Source: Burkholderiales bacterium PBB1 (GTDB taxonomy: Bacteria > Pseudomonadota > Gammaproteobacteria > Burkholderiales > Burkholderiaceae_C). From it: a DNA stretch of 64,000 bases. Made by a program: the position numbers and the translations under genes. Shown here one piece after another: positions 27,582 through 35,907 of the stretch. The notes beneath the pieces were generated by a model. It saw only the letters and a program-made list of their open reading frames with translations. It ran no database searches and was not told the origin of the DNA. The stretch covers positions 496,001-560,000 of the forward strand of contig NKIN01000002.1 of NCBI GenBank assembly GCA_002255905.1. The letters are read 5' to 3'. The first letter of the stretch is position 1, and each line of letters begins with the position of its first letter.

Positions 27582-28369
27582 TGAGCAGCGCCACCACCTC
27601 GTCATGCGCCCTGCGAGCCGAGGCGCTGGAAATTTCGCTCGGCGGACCGCCGGTGTTGCGCGGCGTGTCGCTGGCGTTGACGCCGGGCTGGACGGCGGTC
27701 GTTGGCCCGAACGGGGGCGGCAAGTCGACCTTGCTGCGCGTGCTGGCCGGACTGCTGACGCCGCAGTCGGGGCAGGTTCTGCTGGATGGCCGCGCGCTGG
27801 TCGAGCACAGTGCGCGCGAGCGCGGGCGGCGCATCGCCTGGCTTGCCCAGCACGAAGCGGGTGAGGCCCATGGTGAGCTGACCGTGCGCGATGTGGTGCA
27901 GCTCGGGCGACTGCCGCACCTGGGCCTGTTTGCGGCCCCCGGCCCGCGTGACGATATGGCAGTCGATGCCGCCATGGTGGCCACCGAATGCAGCGACTGG
28001 CAGTGCCGGCGCCTGCATGAACTGTCAGGAGGCGAGCGGCAGCGGGTGCTGCTGGCGCGTGCACTCGCCGTCGAGGCCTCCGTGCTGTTGCTCGATGAAC
28101 CCACCACGCACCTCGATCCGCCGCACCAGGTGGCCGTCGTGCGATTGCTGCAGCGTCTCGCGGCTGCGGGCACGACGGTGGTCAGCGTGCTGCACGATCT
28201 GCCATTGGCGTTGCAGGCTGATCGCCTGGTGGTGCTGCACCAGGGACGGGTGCGCGCCGAGGGCCCGGCCCGTGCGCCCGAGGTTCAAGCGGCCCTGGTG
28301 CAGGTGTTTGGCGGTGCCTTGTCGATCAAGGAGATCGACGGGCGTTTGACCGCGGTACCCTGCCTCTGA
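27578..28369 (+). CDS. btuD: Corrinoid ABC transporter ATP-binding protein
   Basis: ATPase of the B12 importer. 263 aa. Walker A is GPNGGGKST, the signature LSGGERQR and Walker B VLLLDEPTTHLD, with the switch His in VLHDLPL. The start is ATG 27578, overlapping the btuC stop; ATG 27581 is also possible. A cytosolic partner of BtuC by context and gene overlap. A somewhat Gly/Ala-rich N terminus is the only unusual part. Confidence 0.93.
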   Translation: MMSSATTSSCALRAEALEISLGGPPVLRGVSLALTPGWTAVVGPNGGGKSTLLRVLAGLLTPQSGQVLLDGRALVEHSARERGRRIAWLAQHEAGEAHGELTVRDVVQLGRLPHLGLFAAPGPRDDMAVDAAMVATECSDWQCRRLHELSGGERQRVLLARALAVEASVLLLDEPTTHLDPPHQVAVVRLLQRLAAAGTTVVSVLHDLPLALQADRLVVLHQGRVRAEGPARAPEVQAALVQVFGGALSIKEIDGRLTAVPCL

Positions 28370-28404
28370 GACATCACGTTCGCCATACCCAGTCACTTGC
28401 ATCC

Positions 28405-29457
28405 ATGAACACCACGTTCCACACCACCGATGCCGACACGGCCGCCTTGCGCGTCCGGCTGCAGGGGCGCCTCGATCAGAAGACCAAGCCGCTCGGCTCG
28501 CTGGGCCGCATCGAAGCGCTCGCGCTGCAGATCGGCTTGATCCTGTGCACCGAGCAACCGGTGCTGAAGCAGCCGCAGATGGTGGTGTTCGCAGGCGATC
28601 ACGGGCTGGCCGCTCAGGGGGTGTCGGCCTACCCGTCCGATGTCACCTGGCAGATGGTGGAGAACTTCCTCGCCGGTGGTGCCGCCATCAGCGTGCTGGC
28701 ACGGCAGCATGGTCTGTCGCTGACAGTGGTAGACGCCGGCGTGCGCCACGACTTCGCGCCGCGGGCCGGTTTGCTGGACCGCAAGATTGCACCAGGCACC
28801 GCCGATGCGCTTGCAGGGCCGGCGATGAGCGAGACCCAGTGTGCTCAGGCGATGCGTCTGGGCCGCGAGGTAGTGCGCGAGCTGCCTGGCAATTCGGTGC
28901 TGCTCGGGGAGATGGGCATCGGCAACAGCTCGAGCGCCGCCTTGCTGCTGGGGCGGCTGACGGGCGAGCCGATCGAGCATTGCATCGGCCGAGGCACTGG
29001 GCTCGACGACCGCGGCCTGGCCCACAAGTGTGCCGTGCTGACACGCGTGCTCGCTCGGCACCACGGTGTCGAGGCGCCACTGGAGGCTCTGGCCGCCTTT
29101 GGTGGCTTCGAGATCGCGATGTTGGTCGGCGCCGTGCTGCAAGCCGTTGAAGAGCGCCGCCTGGTCGTGATCGATGGCTTCATCACCGGCGCGGCCGTGC
29201 TGGTGGCGCAGCGCTGCGCACAGGCCCATGGACACTCGATCGTGGAAGGCTGCGTGTTCTCGCACCGCTCCGACGAGGCGGGTCACGCGCTGATGCTGCG
29301 CGCTTTGGGTGCAGTGCCTATGCTGGACCTGGGGCTGCGCCTGGGCGAAGGCTCGGGCGCAGCGCTGGCCTGGCCGCTGATCGACAGCGCAGCAAGGCTG
29401 CTGAGCGAGATGGCCAGCTTCGAGTCGGCGGGTGTGGCCACCCGCGCTGGTGATTGA
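28405..29457 (+). CDS. cobT: Nicotinate-nucleotide--dimethylbenzimidazole phosphoribosyltransferase
   Basis: Activates the lower ligand of B12: moves phosphoribose from nicotinate mononucleotide to 5,6-dimethylbenzimidazole, giving alpha-ribazole phosphate. 350 aa. Family stretches: DQKTKPLGSLGRIEALALQ, VVFAGDHGLAAQGVSAYPSDVT, GEMGIGNSSSAALLLGRL, RGTGLDD and LGLRLGEGSGAALAWPL; the catalytic Glu is in the last. Fits with cobU, cobS and cobC in finishing corrinoid salvage. Which base is used cannot be told from the sequence. Confidence 0.96.
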   Translation: MNTTFHTTDADTAALRVRLQGRLDQKTKPLGSLGRIEALALQIGLILCTEQPVLKQPQMVVFAGDHGLAAQGVSAYPSDVTWQMVENFLAGGAAISVLARQHGLSLTVVDAGVRHDFAPRAGLLDRKIAPGTADALAGPAMSETQCAQAMRLGREVVRELPGNSVLLGEMGIGNSSSAALLLGRLTGEPIEHCIGRGTGLDDRGLAHKCAVLTRVLARHHGVEAPLEALAAFGGFEIAMLVGAVLQAVEERRLVVIDGFITGAAVLVAQRCAQAHGHSIVEGCVFSHRSDEAGHALMLRALGAVPMLDLGLRLGEGSGAALAWPLIDSAARLLSEMASFESAGVATRAGD

Positions 29458-29475
29458 TCCTTCGGGGGTGACGCC

Positions 29476-30342
29476 TTGACAGCACCCACGCCGTCTTCGA
29501 CTGCGCCAGGCCCTGCCGCCGGGCCACGCTCATGGCCCGCGCGGTTGATGCACGAGCTGCGCCTGGCGTTCATCGCGCTGCAGTTCTTCACCCGCGTGCC
29601 GGTACCGAAGTGGGTCGGCTTCGAGCCGGAGTGGCTGCATCAGAGCGCGCGTCATTTTTCGTTGATCGGCATCCTCGTCGGGGCAGTGGCCGCGGCGGTG
29701 CTGTGGGGGTCGAGCCAGATGTTGCCGCTGCCAGTGGCGGTGCTGTTGTCGATGGCTTCGACGATGTGGCTCACGGGTGGCTTTCACGAAGACGGCTGGG
29801 CCGACACCTGCGATGGACTGGGCGGCACGGTGAGCCGCGAGCGGGCGCTGGAGATCATGAAGGACTCACGCATCGGTGCCTACGGCGCGATGGGCCTGCT
29901 GATGATGCTGGCGCTGAAGGCTGCCGCGCTGGCGTCATTGCCCGCGGCCTGGGGGTGCGCAGCGCTGCTGCTGGGTCACACCGCTTCGCGTGCTGCATCG
30001 ACCTCGCTGATCTGTTTTCTGCCCTATGCCGGTGACCTCGAGCACGCCAAGGCCAAGCCCCTGGCGCAGCGCATGTCGCCGGTCGGGTTGCTGGTGTCGT
30101 GCGGCTGGGTGCTGCTGATCGCCGTCGGGCTGGCACTGGTTCATGCGCCCTGGCGTGTACCGGTGGCCGCCGCATTGCTGGCCGTGATCGTGGGCGCCGC
30201 TTGGTGCGCGCGCTGGTTCCGCAGGCGACTGGGTGGTGTCACTGGCGACACGCTGGGCGCGGCGCAGCAACTCACCGAGCTGCTGCTGCTGCTGACCTGG
30301 TCAGCGGTGTGGCAGGCCGGGCTGGGCAACCCAGGTGCGTGA
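29476..30342 (+). CDS. cobS: Adenosylcobinamide-GDP ribazoletransferase (cobalamin synthase)
   Basis: Inner-membrane enzyme that joins AdoCbi-GDP and alpha-ribazole(-phosphate) to give adenosylcobalamin(-phosphate). 288 aa from TTG 29476, which has GGGGGTGA upstream; ATG 29548 (264 aa) begins right at the conserved sequence but has no ribosome-binding site. LAFIALQFFTRVPVP, GGFHEDGWADTCDGLGG (metal-binding acids) and EIMKDSRIGAYGAMG are the family motifs, followed by several hydrophobic helices. Ends overlapping the cobC start. Confidence 0.95.
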   Translation: MTAPTPSSTAPGPAAGPRSWPARLMHELRLAFIALQFFTRVPVPKWVGFEPEWLHQSARHFSLIGILVGAVAAAVLWGSSQMLPLPVAVLLSMASTMWLTGGFHEDGWADTCDGLGGTVSRERALEIMKDSRIGAYGAMGLLMMLALKAAALASLPAAWGCAALLLGHTASRAASTSLICFLPYAGDLEHAKAKPLAQRMSPVGLLVSCGWVLLIAVGLALVHAPWRVPVAAALLAVIVGAAWCARWFRRRLGGVTGDTLGAAQQLTELLLLLTWSAVWQAGLGNPGA

Positions 30343-30904
30343 CGCGCGTTCGCCCCGTGGTGCCCCGTTGCTTCACGTCTGGCGCCACCCGCGGCCCGTG
30401 GCCGCAGCGGGCCGGTGCATCGGCCGGACCGATCTGCCGGTCGATCCCCGCAAATCCAAACGCCTCGCACACCGGATACGTCACCACGCCAGGCGGCACC
30501 AGTTGCCGCGCGAGGTTCACACCTCGGCGCTGCGCCGTGGCGCCGACGTGGGCCGCTGGCTGGCACGCTGGGGCTGGGTCCATCACATCGATGTCGCGCT
30601 GGCGGAGATCGACTTCGGCCAGTGGGACGGCCAGGGCTGGGACGCGATCGGCGAGCCCGCCGTCAGCGCCTGGTGCAGCGATCTGGCGAACCACCGGGGC
30701 CACGGAGGGGAGTCGGTGTCGATGCTGTTCGAGCGCTGCGCCGACTGGCTGGCCCGCACCCCGCGTAGCACAGGGTGTTGTGTCGTCGGCCATGCAGGGT
30801 GGATCAATGCCGCGCGCCGGTTGCTGCGGGGCAGTGGCCCCCCTGTCAGTGCGAGCGACTGGCCATCGGCTCCCGGCTACGGCGAGCGGCTGGACCTGGG
30901 TTGA
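30335..30904 (+). CDS. cobC: Histidine-phosphatase-family protein, probable alpha-ribazole phosphatase
   Basis: Expected to remove phosphate from alpha-ribazole phosphate or cobalamin phosphate at the end of the pathway. 189 aa from GTG 30335, which overlaps the cobS stop. The phosphatase motif reads WRHPRPVAAAGRCIGRTDLP (Arg-His catalytic pair, Pro in place of the usual Gly), with SALRRGADV, the EIDFGQWDGQGWDAI acid-base region and VVGHAGWI (second His). Family membership is clear; the specific role rests on the cob operon. It is the last gene of that operon. Confidence 0.85.
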   Translation: MRDARSPRGAPLLHVWRHPRPVAAAGRCIGRTDLPVDPRKSKRLAHRIRHHARRHQLPREVHTSALRRGADVGRWLARWGWVHHIDVALAEIDFGQWDGQGWDAIGEPAVSAWCSDLANHRGHGGESVSMLFERCADWLARTPRSTGCCVVGHAGWINAARRLLRGSGPPVSASDWPSAPGYGERLDLG

Positions 30905-30996
30905 AAGGTGACCGCGCGCCTGCCGACCGGCGACCCAAGCCAGCGTTCAGCGCGTCGTGCGCTAATCGGGTCTGATCGACCCTTCCGGAGCTTCCC

Positions 30997-32253
30997 ATTC
31001 TTCAGCGCAAACTCGCCAAAAGCCTGCGTCGACTCGGCCCGGGGCTGATCACCGGCGCCGCAGACGACGACCCGAGCGGGATCGCCACCTACTCTCAGGC
31101 CGGCGCGCAGTTCGGCTACTCGATGCTGTGGACGGTGGTGATCACGCTGCCGTTGATGGTGGCCATCCAGATCGTTGGCGCACGCATCGGCTTCGTGACC
31201 CGGCGCGGGCTGGCTGCCAACATCAAGGAGAGTTTTCCGCGCTGGGTGCTGCTGACCGTGGTGGGGATGCTGCTGCTGGCCAATACCCTGAACGTGGCGG
31301 CAGACATCGCCGCGATGGCCGAAGCCTTGCGGCTGCTGGTCGGGGGCTCGGCGCACGTCTACGCAGTGACCTTTGGCTTGTTGTGCCTGGTGCTGCAGGT
31401 CTTTCTGCCGTATCAGACCTATGTGCGCTGGCTGAAGTGGCTCACCTTGGCCTTGCTGGCCTACGTCGCGGTCGCGTTCTCGCTGCACCTGGACTGGCGG
31501 CAGGTGGCGCGGGCCATCGTGCATCCGCAATTGCCAGGTGGCCATGAGGTGCTGCTGGTGGTGGTCGCGGTGTTCGGCACCACCATCAGCCCCTACCTGT
31601 TCTTCTGGCAGGCCGCACAGGAAATGGAAGACACGCAGGCCGACCGTGATGACCCGCGCACGGCCGCCACGGTGCGGCGCCACCTGAGGCGCATCAAGGC
31701 GGACACCATCACCGGCATGACGTTCTCCAACCTGATTGCCTTCTTCATCATCCTGAGCACGGCTGCCACGTTGCACGCGGCCGGCGTCAACGACATCCAG
31801 ACCTCGGCACAGGCCGCCGAAGCCCTGCGGCCGCTCGCTGGCGACCTGACCTTCGTGCTGTTCAGTCTGGGCATCATCGGCACGGGCATGCTTGCAGTGC
31901 CGGTGCTGGCGGGCTCGGCCGCCTACGCGGTGGCCGAGGCGGCCGGCTGGCGCGGCAGCCTGAGTCTGCGTCTGGACCGCGGCGAAGGGCGCGGCTTCTA
32001 TGGTGTGATTGCCGCGGCCACGGTCGGCGGTGTGATCCTGTGCTTCACGCCCACCGATCCGGTCAAGGAGCTGTTCTGGTCGGCGGTGCTGAACGGGGTG
32101 ATTGCGGTGCCCATCATGGCGGTGATGATGCTGCTCGCCTCTCGACGTGCGACCATGGGCGAGCAGGTCATCGGCAAGCGGCTGTGCTGGCTTGGCTGGG
32201 GCGCCACCGGGGTGATGGCGCTCACCGTGATCGCCATGTTCGCCACACTCTGA
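30997..32253 (+). CDS. NRAMP-family divalent metal transporter, apparent ATT start
   Basis: Membrane protein of the NRAMP-related superfamily (Mn/Fe/Mg-type or branched subfamily), 418 aa with about 11 helices. The conserved first helix lies upstream of the first ATG: LGPGLITGAADDDPSGIATY followed by SQAGAQFGYSMLW. Read back in frame from there, the only plausible initiator before an in-frame TGA (30973-30975) is ATT at 30997, six bases after GGAG (30987-30990). ATG 31123 would delete the metal-binding helix 1 (DPSG). TISPYLFFWQAAQEMED is the helix-6 metal region, lacking the MPH motif of classical MntH, so the ion is uncertain. Confidence 0.82.
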   Translation: MLQRKLAKSLRRLGPGLITGAADDDPSGIATYSQAGAQFGYSMLWTVVITLPLMVAIQIVGARIGFVTRRGLAANIKESFPRWVLLTVVGMLLLANTLNVAADIAAMAEALRLLVGGSAHVYAVTFGLLCLVLQVFLPYQTYVRWLKWLTLALLAYVAVAFSLHLDWRQVARAIVHPQLPGGHEVLLVVVAVFGTTISPYLFFWQAAQEMEDTQADRDDPRTAATVRRHLRRIKADTITGMTFSNLIAFFIILSTAATLHAAGVNDIQTSAQAAEALRPLAGDLTFVLFSLGIIGTGMLAVPVLAGSAAYAVAEAAGWRGSLSLRLDRGEGRGFYGVIAAATVGGVILCFTPTDPVKELFWSAVLNGVIAVPIMAVMMLLASRRATMGEQVIGKRLCWLGWGATGVMALTVIAMFATL

Positions 32254-32289
32254 ACGCCTCTGTCGGCTGGAGCCTGGACGGAAGATTCC

Positions 32290-32943
32290 ATGAAGCGCTT
32301 GATCACTCACCTTCGCGTGCGTCCCCGCCTGATGCTGTCGGTGGCCGTCGGCCTCGTGGCCGCGCTGATGCTGCCTGGCACGCATGACGTCGTGACGCGC
32401 AGCTTGTTCGGGTGGAACGTGTCCGTCTGGCTGTACCTGTTGTTGGCTGCGGAGATGATGTTGCGGGCCGATCACGACCGACTGCGGCGAATCGCGGTGG
32501 CACAGGCCGAAGCGGCCTCGACGGTGCTGGCCATCGTCATCCTCGCAGCGATGTTCAGTCTGATCGGCATCGTCGCTGAGTTGATGGCGGCGAAAGCGCC
32601 GGGCACACCGCACGCGCTGCCCCATGTGCTTTTCGCGCTGGCCACGGTGGCGGGCTCGTGGCTGCTCGTGCCGACCATGTTCGCACTCACCTACGCCAGC
32701 CAGTACTACCGAGCGGCTCAGGGCAGTGGATTGAACTTTCCCCAGAGCGAGGCCAGCTTCAAGCCCGACTACGCCGACTTTCTTTACTTCTCGTTCACCA
32801 TCGCGGTGGCCTCGCAGACGGCCGACGTGAGCGTCTCGACGCCGACGATGCGGCGCTTGGTGCTGCTGCAGTCGGTGCTGTCGTTCGCCTTCAACACCGC
32901 GATCCTGGCGTTCACGATCAACATCGCGGCCAGCCTGTTCTGA
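32290..32943 (+). CDS. DUF1345 inner-membrane protein
   Basis: 217 aa, about five membrane helices (residues about 12-32, 42-60, 75-97, 110-132, 190-212). The stretch NFPQSEASFKPDYADFLYFS followed by FTIAVASQTADVSV is the mark of the DUF1345 family, whose function is not known; the pattern FLYFSFTIA resembles the pore region of two-helix ion channels, so a channel-like role has some appeal but is only inference. Starts at ATG 32290, 36 bases after the NRAMP gene, perhaps as its partner. Confidence 0.85.
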   Translation: MKRLITHLRVRPRLMLSVAVGLVAALMLPGTHDVVTRSLFGWNVSVWLYLLLAAEMMLRADHDRLRRIAVAQAEAASTVLAIVILAAMFSLIGIVAELMAAKAPGTPHALPHVLFALATVAGSWLLVPTMFALTYASQYYRAAQGSGLNFPQSEASFKPDYADFLYFSFTIAVASQTADVSVSTPTMRRLVLLQSVLSFAFNTAILAFTINIAASLF

Positions 32944-32958
32944 GTGGCGGATGCCGCC

Positions 32959-33921
32959 TCAAGCGGCTGCCGAGCGTGAACGTCTGCGCACAGCACTGCG
33001 CACGGCGCGTTTGGCGTGCGCAAACCAGGCGTGACGCGCGCATGCGGTGACGTTGTCCCAGCCAGCCCGGTGATGGACTTGTGGGAGCTGAGGTGCCCTG
33101 GTGGAAGCAGGGTCAGCGACCGCCAGCACGCAGCGCAGCGACAGCGGGTGTTTCGCCGGCGCATGCTTCTCGATCAGGCGCACGTCGAAACCCGCCTGTG
33201 TCGCCAGTTGAGCCAGCGTGTCGGTGCTGAAGTGATACAGGTGCGCAATGTGCAGCATCACCAGCTTTCCGTACTCGGTGACGTCGGGCACCTCGATGTA
33301 CACCCGGGCGTTCGGGGCGAGCAATGGCTTCAGCGATTCGAGCACCTGTCCTGGCTGCTTCAGATGCTCCAGCACATGGTTGATGATGACCAGATCGATC
33401 GCAGGCGGGTTGGAGGCGCGAAGGTCTGCCAGGCTTGCATGCCATTCGCAGCCCGCGTGGGCCATGGCGAAGCGGCCGAAGGTCGGGTTGGGTTCGATGG
33501 CAATGCGTCGGGTGCTGGGCACCCGGTCGCCCATCGCCTTGAGCATGGAACCCTCGGCCGCGCCGATGTCGAGCACCACCATCCGGTCCGACAACTCGCC
33601 ACGGCCCACCAGCAGGTCGGCCGTCACGTCGCATCGCCTGTCGACGCGCTGCGCGCGGATGTGCGCCAGCGTTGGCACGCCATCGCGGGGACCAAAGTCG
33701 CTGTAGAAATGCCGGTAGTGGTTCGCGTAGAAATCGTCGAGCGCGTCGGCCGTCGGTTGCGGATTCGTCATCACCAGGCCACAGCCCAGGCAGCCGACGG
33801 TGATCAACCCCATCGCGTAGCGATCGGTCGTCGCGAGACGCTCAAATCTGACGCCACGGCACAGGGGGCAAGGCACCTCTTCGAGGCGGCTGTGATCAAG
33901 GTTCCACGAGGACGTCTGCAT
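32959..33921 (-). CDS. Zinc-ribbon class I SAM-dependent methyltransferase
   Basis: 320 aa. An N-terminal zinc ribbon uses Cys18/Cys21 (CPLC) and Cys44/Cys47 (CLGC), followed by NPQPTADALDDFYANHY and a SAM-binding domain with VVLDIGAAEGSML (about 115-127), then NHVLEHLKQPGQVLESL and the C-terminal PDVTEYG strand. This architecture is common among sugar and natural-product C-methyltransferases in polysaccharide clusters. The start is the ATG at 33921 just before the ribbon; the frame stays open 168 bases upstream with unconserved basic sequence. It stands alone, divergent from the transglutaminases, and 2 kb from the glycan genes. Substrate unknown. Confidence 0.8.
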   Translation of the reverse strand: MQTSSWNLDHSRLEEVPCPLCRGVRFERLATTDRYAMGLITVGCLGCGLVMTNPQPTADALDDFYANHYRHFYSDFGPRDGVPTLAHIRAQRVDRRCDVTADLLVGRGELSDRMVVLDIGAAEGSMLKAMGDRVPSTRRIAIEPNPTFGRFAMAHAGCEWHASLADLRASNPPAIDLVIINHVLEHLKQPGQVLESLKPLLAPNARVYIEVPDVTEYGKLVMLHIAHLYHFSTDTLAQLATQAGFDVRLIEKHAPAKHPLSLRCVLAVADPASTRAPQLPQVHHRAGWDNVTACARHAWFAHAKRAVRSAVRRRSRSAAA

Positions 33922-34183
33922 CGGCGAAGGCGGCAGCGCATGGTGACCGCAAAGTTCGGCTGGATTGTAGGTAGGCCGATCACTGCCCGTTCGCGAACGA
34001 GACCCGGGTTGGGCGCCACGCGCGTAGGACCACACCGACACCTGGCATCGGGGCGTCCCGACAGCGCTTTCGGCCCGCTCGCTCGACACTGTCTGCTGGC
34101 TTGACCCGGAGTGCGCGTATCTGGTGCGGCCCGGTTCCGTCTGCCTCCCTCAGCCCGGCCCTTGACCTATTTGAGCGCCTCCC

Positions 34184-35071
34184 ATGTCCATGTTCTTCGA
34201 CATTACCCACACCACGCATTACCGCTATGCCAAGCCTGTCTCTTTGGGAGTGCACCGGGTGATGTTCCGGCCTCGCGACAGCCATGACCTGCGTGTGCTG
34301 GCCACCAGCATGGAGGTGACGCCTGCGCCCGTCGACATTCGCATGGTGCAAGACGTCTATTCGAACTCGGTGGCGCTGGTGCAGCCGCAAAGCCCCGCGC
34401 AAGAACTCAAGGTGCACTCATCGTTCACCGTCGAGCACACGGGAACACGAGCGCTCGACCTGCCATTGAATCCTGATGCGGAGACGTATCCATTTCAGTA
34501 CAGCGATGAAGAACGCATCGCGCTGGCGGCGTATCTGGCGCCTTACTACGACGACCCGACCGGCGAACTGCTGGCCTGGGCCCGGCAGTTCATCCGCACC
34601 GATGGGCCGACCGGTTCCATGCAGTTGCTGATCGACATGACGCAGTTCATTCGCAAGGTCATGCGCTATCAGGCGCGGTTCGATGAGGGGGTTCAGTCGC
34701 CTTGTGAGACCTTGTGCTGGAGCAGCGGCACCTGCCGCGATTTCGCGACCCTGATGATCGAGGCGATACGACAGCTCGGCTACGCCGCCCGATTCGTCAC
34801 GGGCTATCTGTACACGCCCTGGCTCGACGGGGCTGACGGTGCGGGGTCGCTCGGTGCAGGCGCCACCCACGCCTGGCTTCAGGTGTACCTGCCAGGCGCT
34901 GGCTGGATGCCGTTCGACCCGACCAACAACCTGATCGGCGGCACCGACCTCATCCGTGTGGGTGTCGCCCGCCATGCCAGTGGCGCCTCACCGGTGTCGG
35001 GTTCGTGGCATGGATTTCCTGGAGATCACCTCGGCATGTTCGTCGACGTGCAAGTGCGAAAGAGAACCTGA
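34184..35071 (+). CDS. Transglutaminase-like protein 1
   Basis: 295 aa: an N-terminal beta domain typical of bacterial transglutaminase-like proteins (FDITHTTHYRYAKPVSLGVHR, residues 5-25) and a papain-like core with Cys184 (GTCRDFATLM), His229 (THAWLQVYL) and Asp245 (FDPTNN). No signal peptide, so cytosolic. Such enzymes act as peptidases or amidases and often travel with a circularly permuted ATP-grasp protein and an alpha-E protein; neither is near here. Stop overlaps the next gene's start (TGATG). Confidence 0.88.
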   Translation: MSMFFDITHTTHYRYAKPVSLGVHRVMFRPRDSHDLRVLATSMEVTPAPVDIRMVQDVYSNSVALVQPQSPAQELKVHSSFTVEHTGTRALDLPLNPDAETYPFQYSDEERIALAAYLAPYYDDPTGELLAWARQFIRTDGPTGSMQLLIDMTQFIRKVMRYQARFDEGVQSPCETLCWSSGTCRDFATLMIEAIRQLGYAARFVTGYLYTPWLDGADGAGSLGAGATHAWLQVYLPGAGWMPFDPTNNLIGGTDLIRVGVARHASGASPVSGSWHGFPGDHLGMFVDVQVRKRT

Positions 35072-35907
35072 TGCCTGAGACCCTGGATATGCCTGTCAGC
35101 GCGGCGCGCAGCGTGACGTCGCAGATCGATTGCGGGCTGAGCTATGCGCTCGATGGCCCTTGCGACTTCATTTTTTCGATACACCCCACACTGGGCATGG
35201 GTCAGACCCTCTTGAGCGAGTCGATCACCATCGACCCACCCGTGGCCTACCGTGTCAACACCGATCCGTCGTCCGGCAACCGTTTGCTGCGCTTGCACGC
35301 CGAGGCGGGCCCGCTGTGTCTTCGCTACCAGGCGACAGTGGTTCGCGGGATCGAGGCGGATGATGTTCATGCCGGTGAGGTCTCCATCGACGATCTGCCA
35401 GACGACGTGTTGCACAACCTGATGACCACGCGCTACTGCGAGTCCGATCACCTGGCAGCCGTGGCTTTCAAGCTGTTTGGCGGCCTGCCAGCGGGCCATG
35501 CGCGTGTGGCTGCGATCACCGAGTGGGTGCGCACGAACATCGACTACCGCATTGGTGCCAGCACGGCCACGACCACCGCGCGCGACGTGTTTGTGCAGCG
35601 CTCCGGCGTGTGCCGTGACTTCGCGCACCTGGCCGTCACCTTCTGCCGCGCGCTGAACATCCCGGCGCGGCTCGTCTGTGGTTATGCACACTTTGCCGAG
35701 CCACCTCCCGACTTTCACGCGATCTTCGAGGCTTATCTCGGCGGCCGATGGGTGATGTTCGATCCGACCGGCATGGCGCCTGTCGACAAGCTGGTTCGCG
35801 TAGCCACCGGCCGCGATGCGAAAGACGTGGCGTTCGCCACCATCTTCGGACCGGCGCGCATGGTGAGCATGAATCCCGACATTGTCGAGATCAACGTGTC
35901 GGGTTGA
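35071..35907 (+). CDS. Transglutaminase-like protein 2
   Basis: 278 aa, overlapping the previous gene by one base. The catalytic triad is Cys181 (SGVCRDFAHLAV), His216 (DFHAIFEAYL) and Asp231 (FDPTGMAPVD). The N-terminal half (LSYALDGPCDFIFSIHP) is a different beta domain from that of its neighbour, so the two are co-operonic but belong to different subfamilies. No signal peptide. The start is ATG 35071; the frame is open further upstream inside the preceding gene without conserved sequence. Substrate unknown; its end overlaps the convergent ligase gene by 17 bases. Confidence 0.88.
   Translation: MPETLDMPVSAARSVTSQIDCGLSYALDGPCDFIFSIHPTLGMGQTLLSESITIDPPVAYRVNTDPSSGNRLLRLHAEAGPLCLRYQATVVRGIEADDVHAGEVSIDDLPDDVLHNLMTTRYCESDHLAAVAFKLFGGLPAGHARVAAITEWVRTNIDYRIGASTATTTARDVFVQRSGVCRDFAHLAVTFCRALNIPARLVCGYAHFAEPPPDFHAIFEAYLGGRWVMFDPTGMAPVDKLVRVATGRDAKDVAFATIFGPARMVSMNPDIVEINVSG

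Noticed and set aside
30877-32625. 582-codon minus-strand frame opposite the NRAMP gene
   Set aside because: Gln/His/Arg-rich shadow; the plus strand encodes clear membrane helices with the NRAMP signature.
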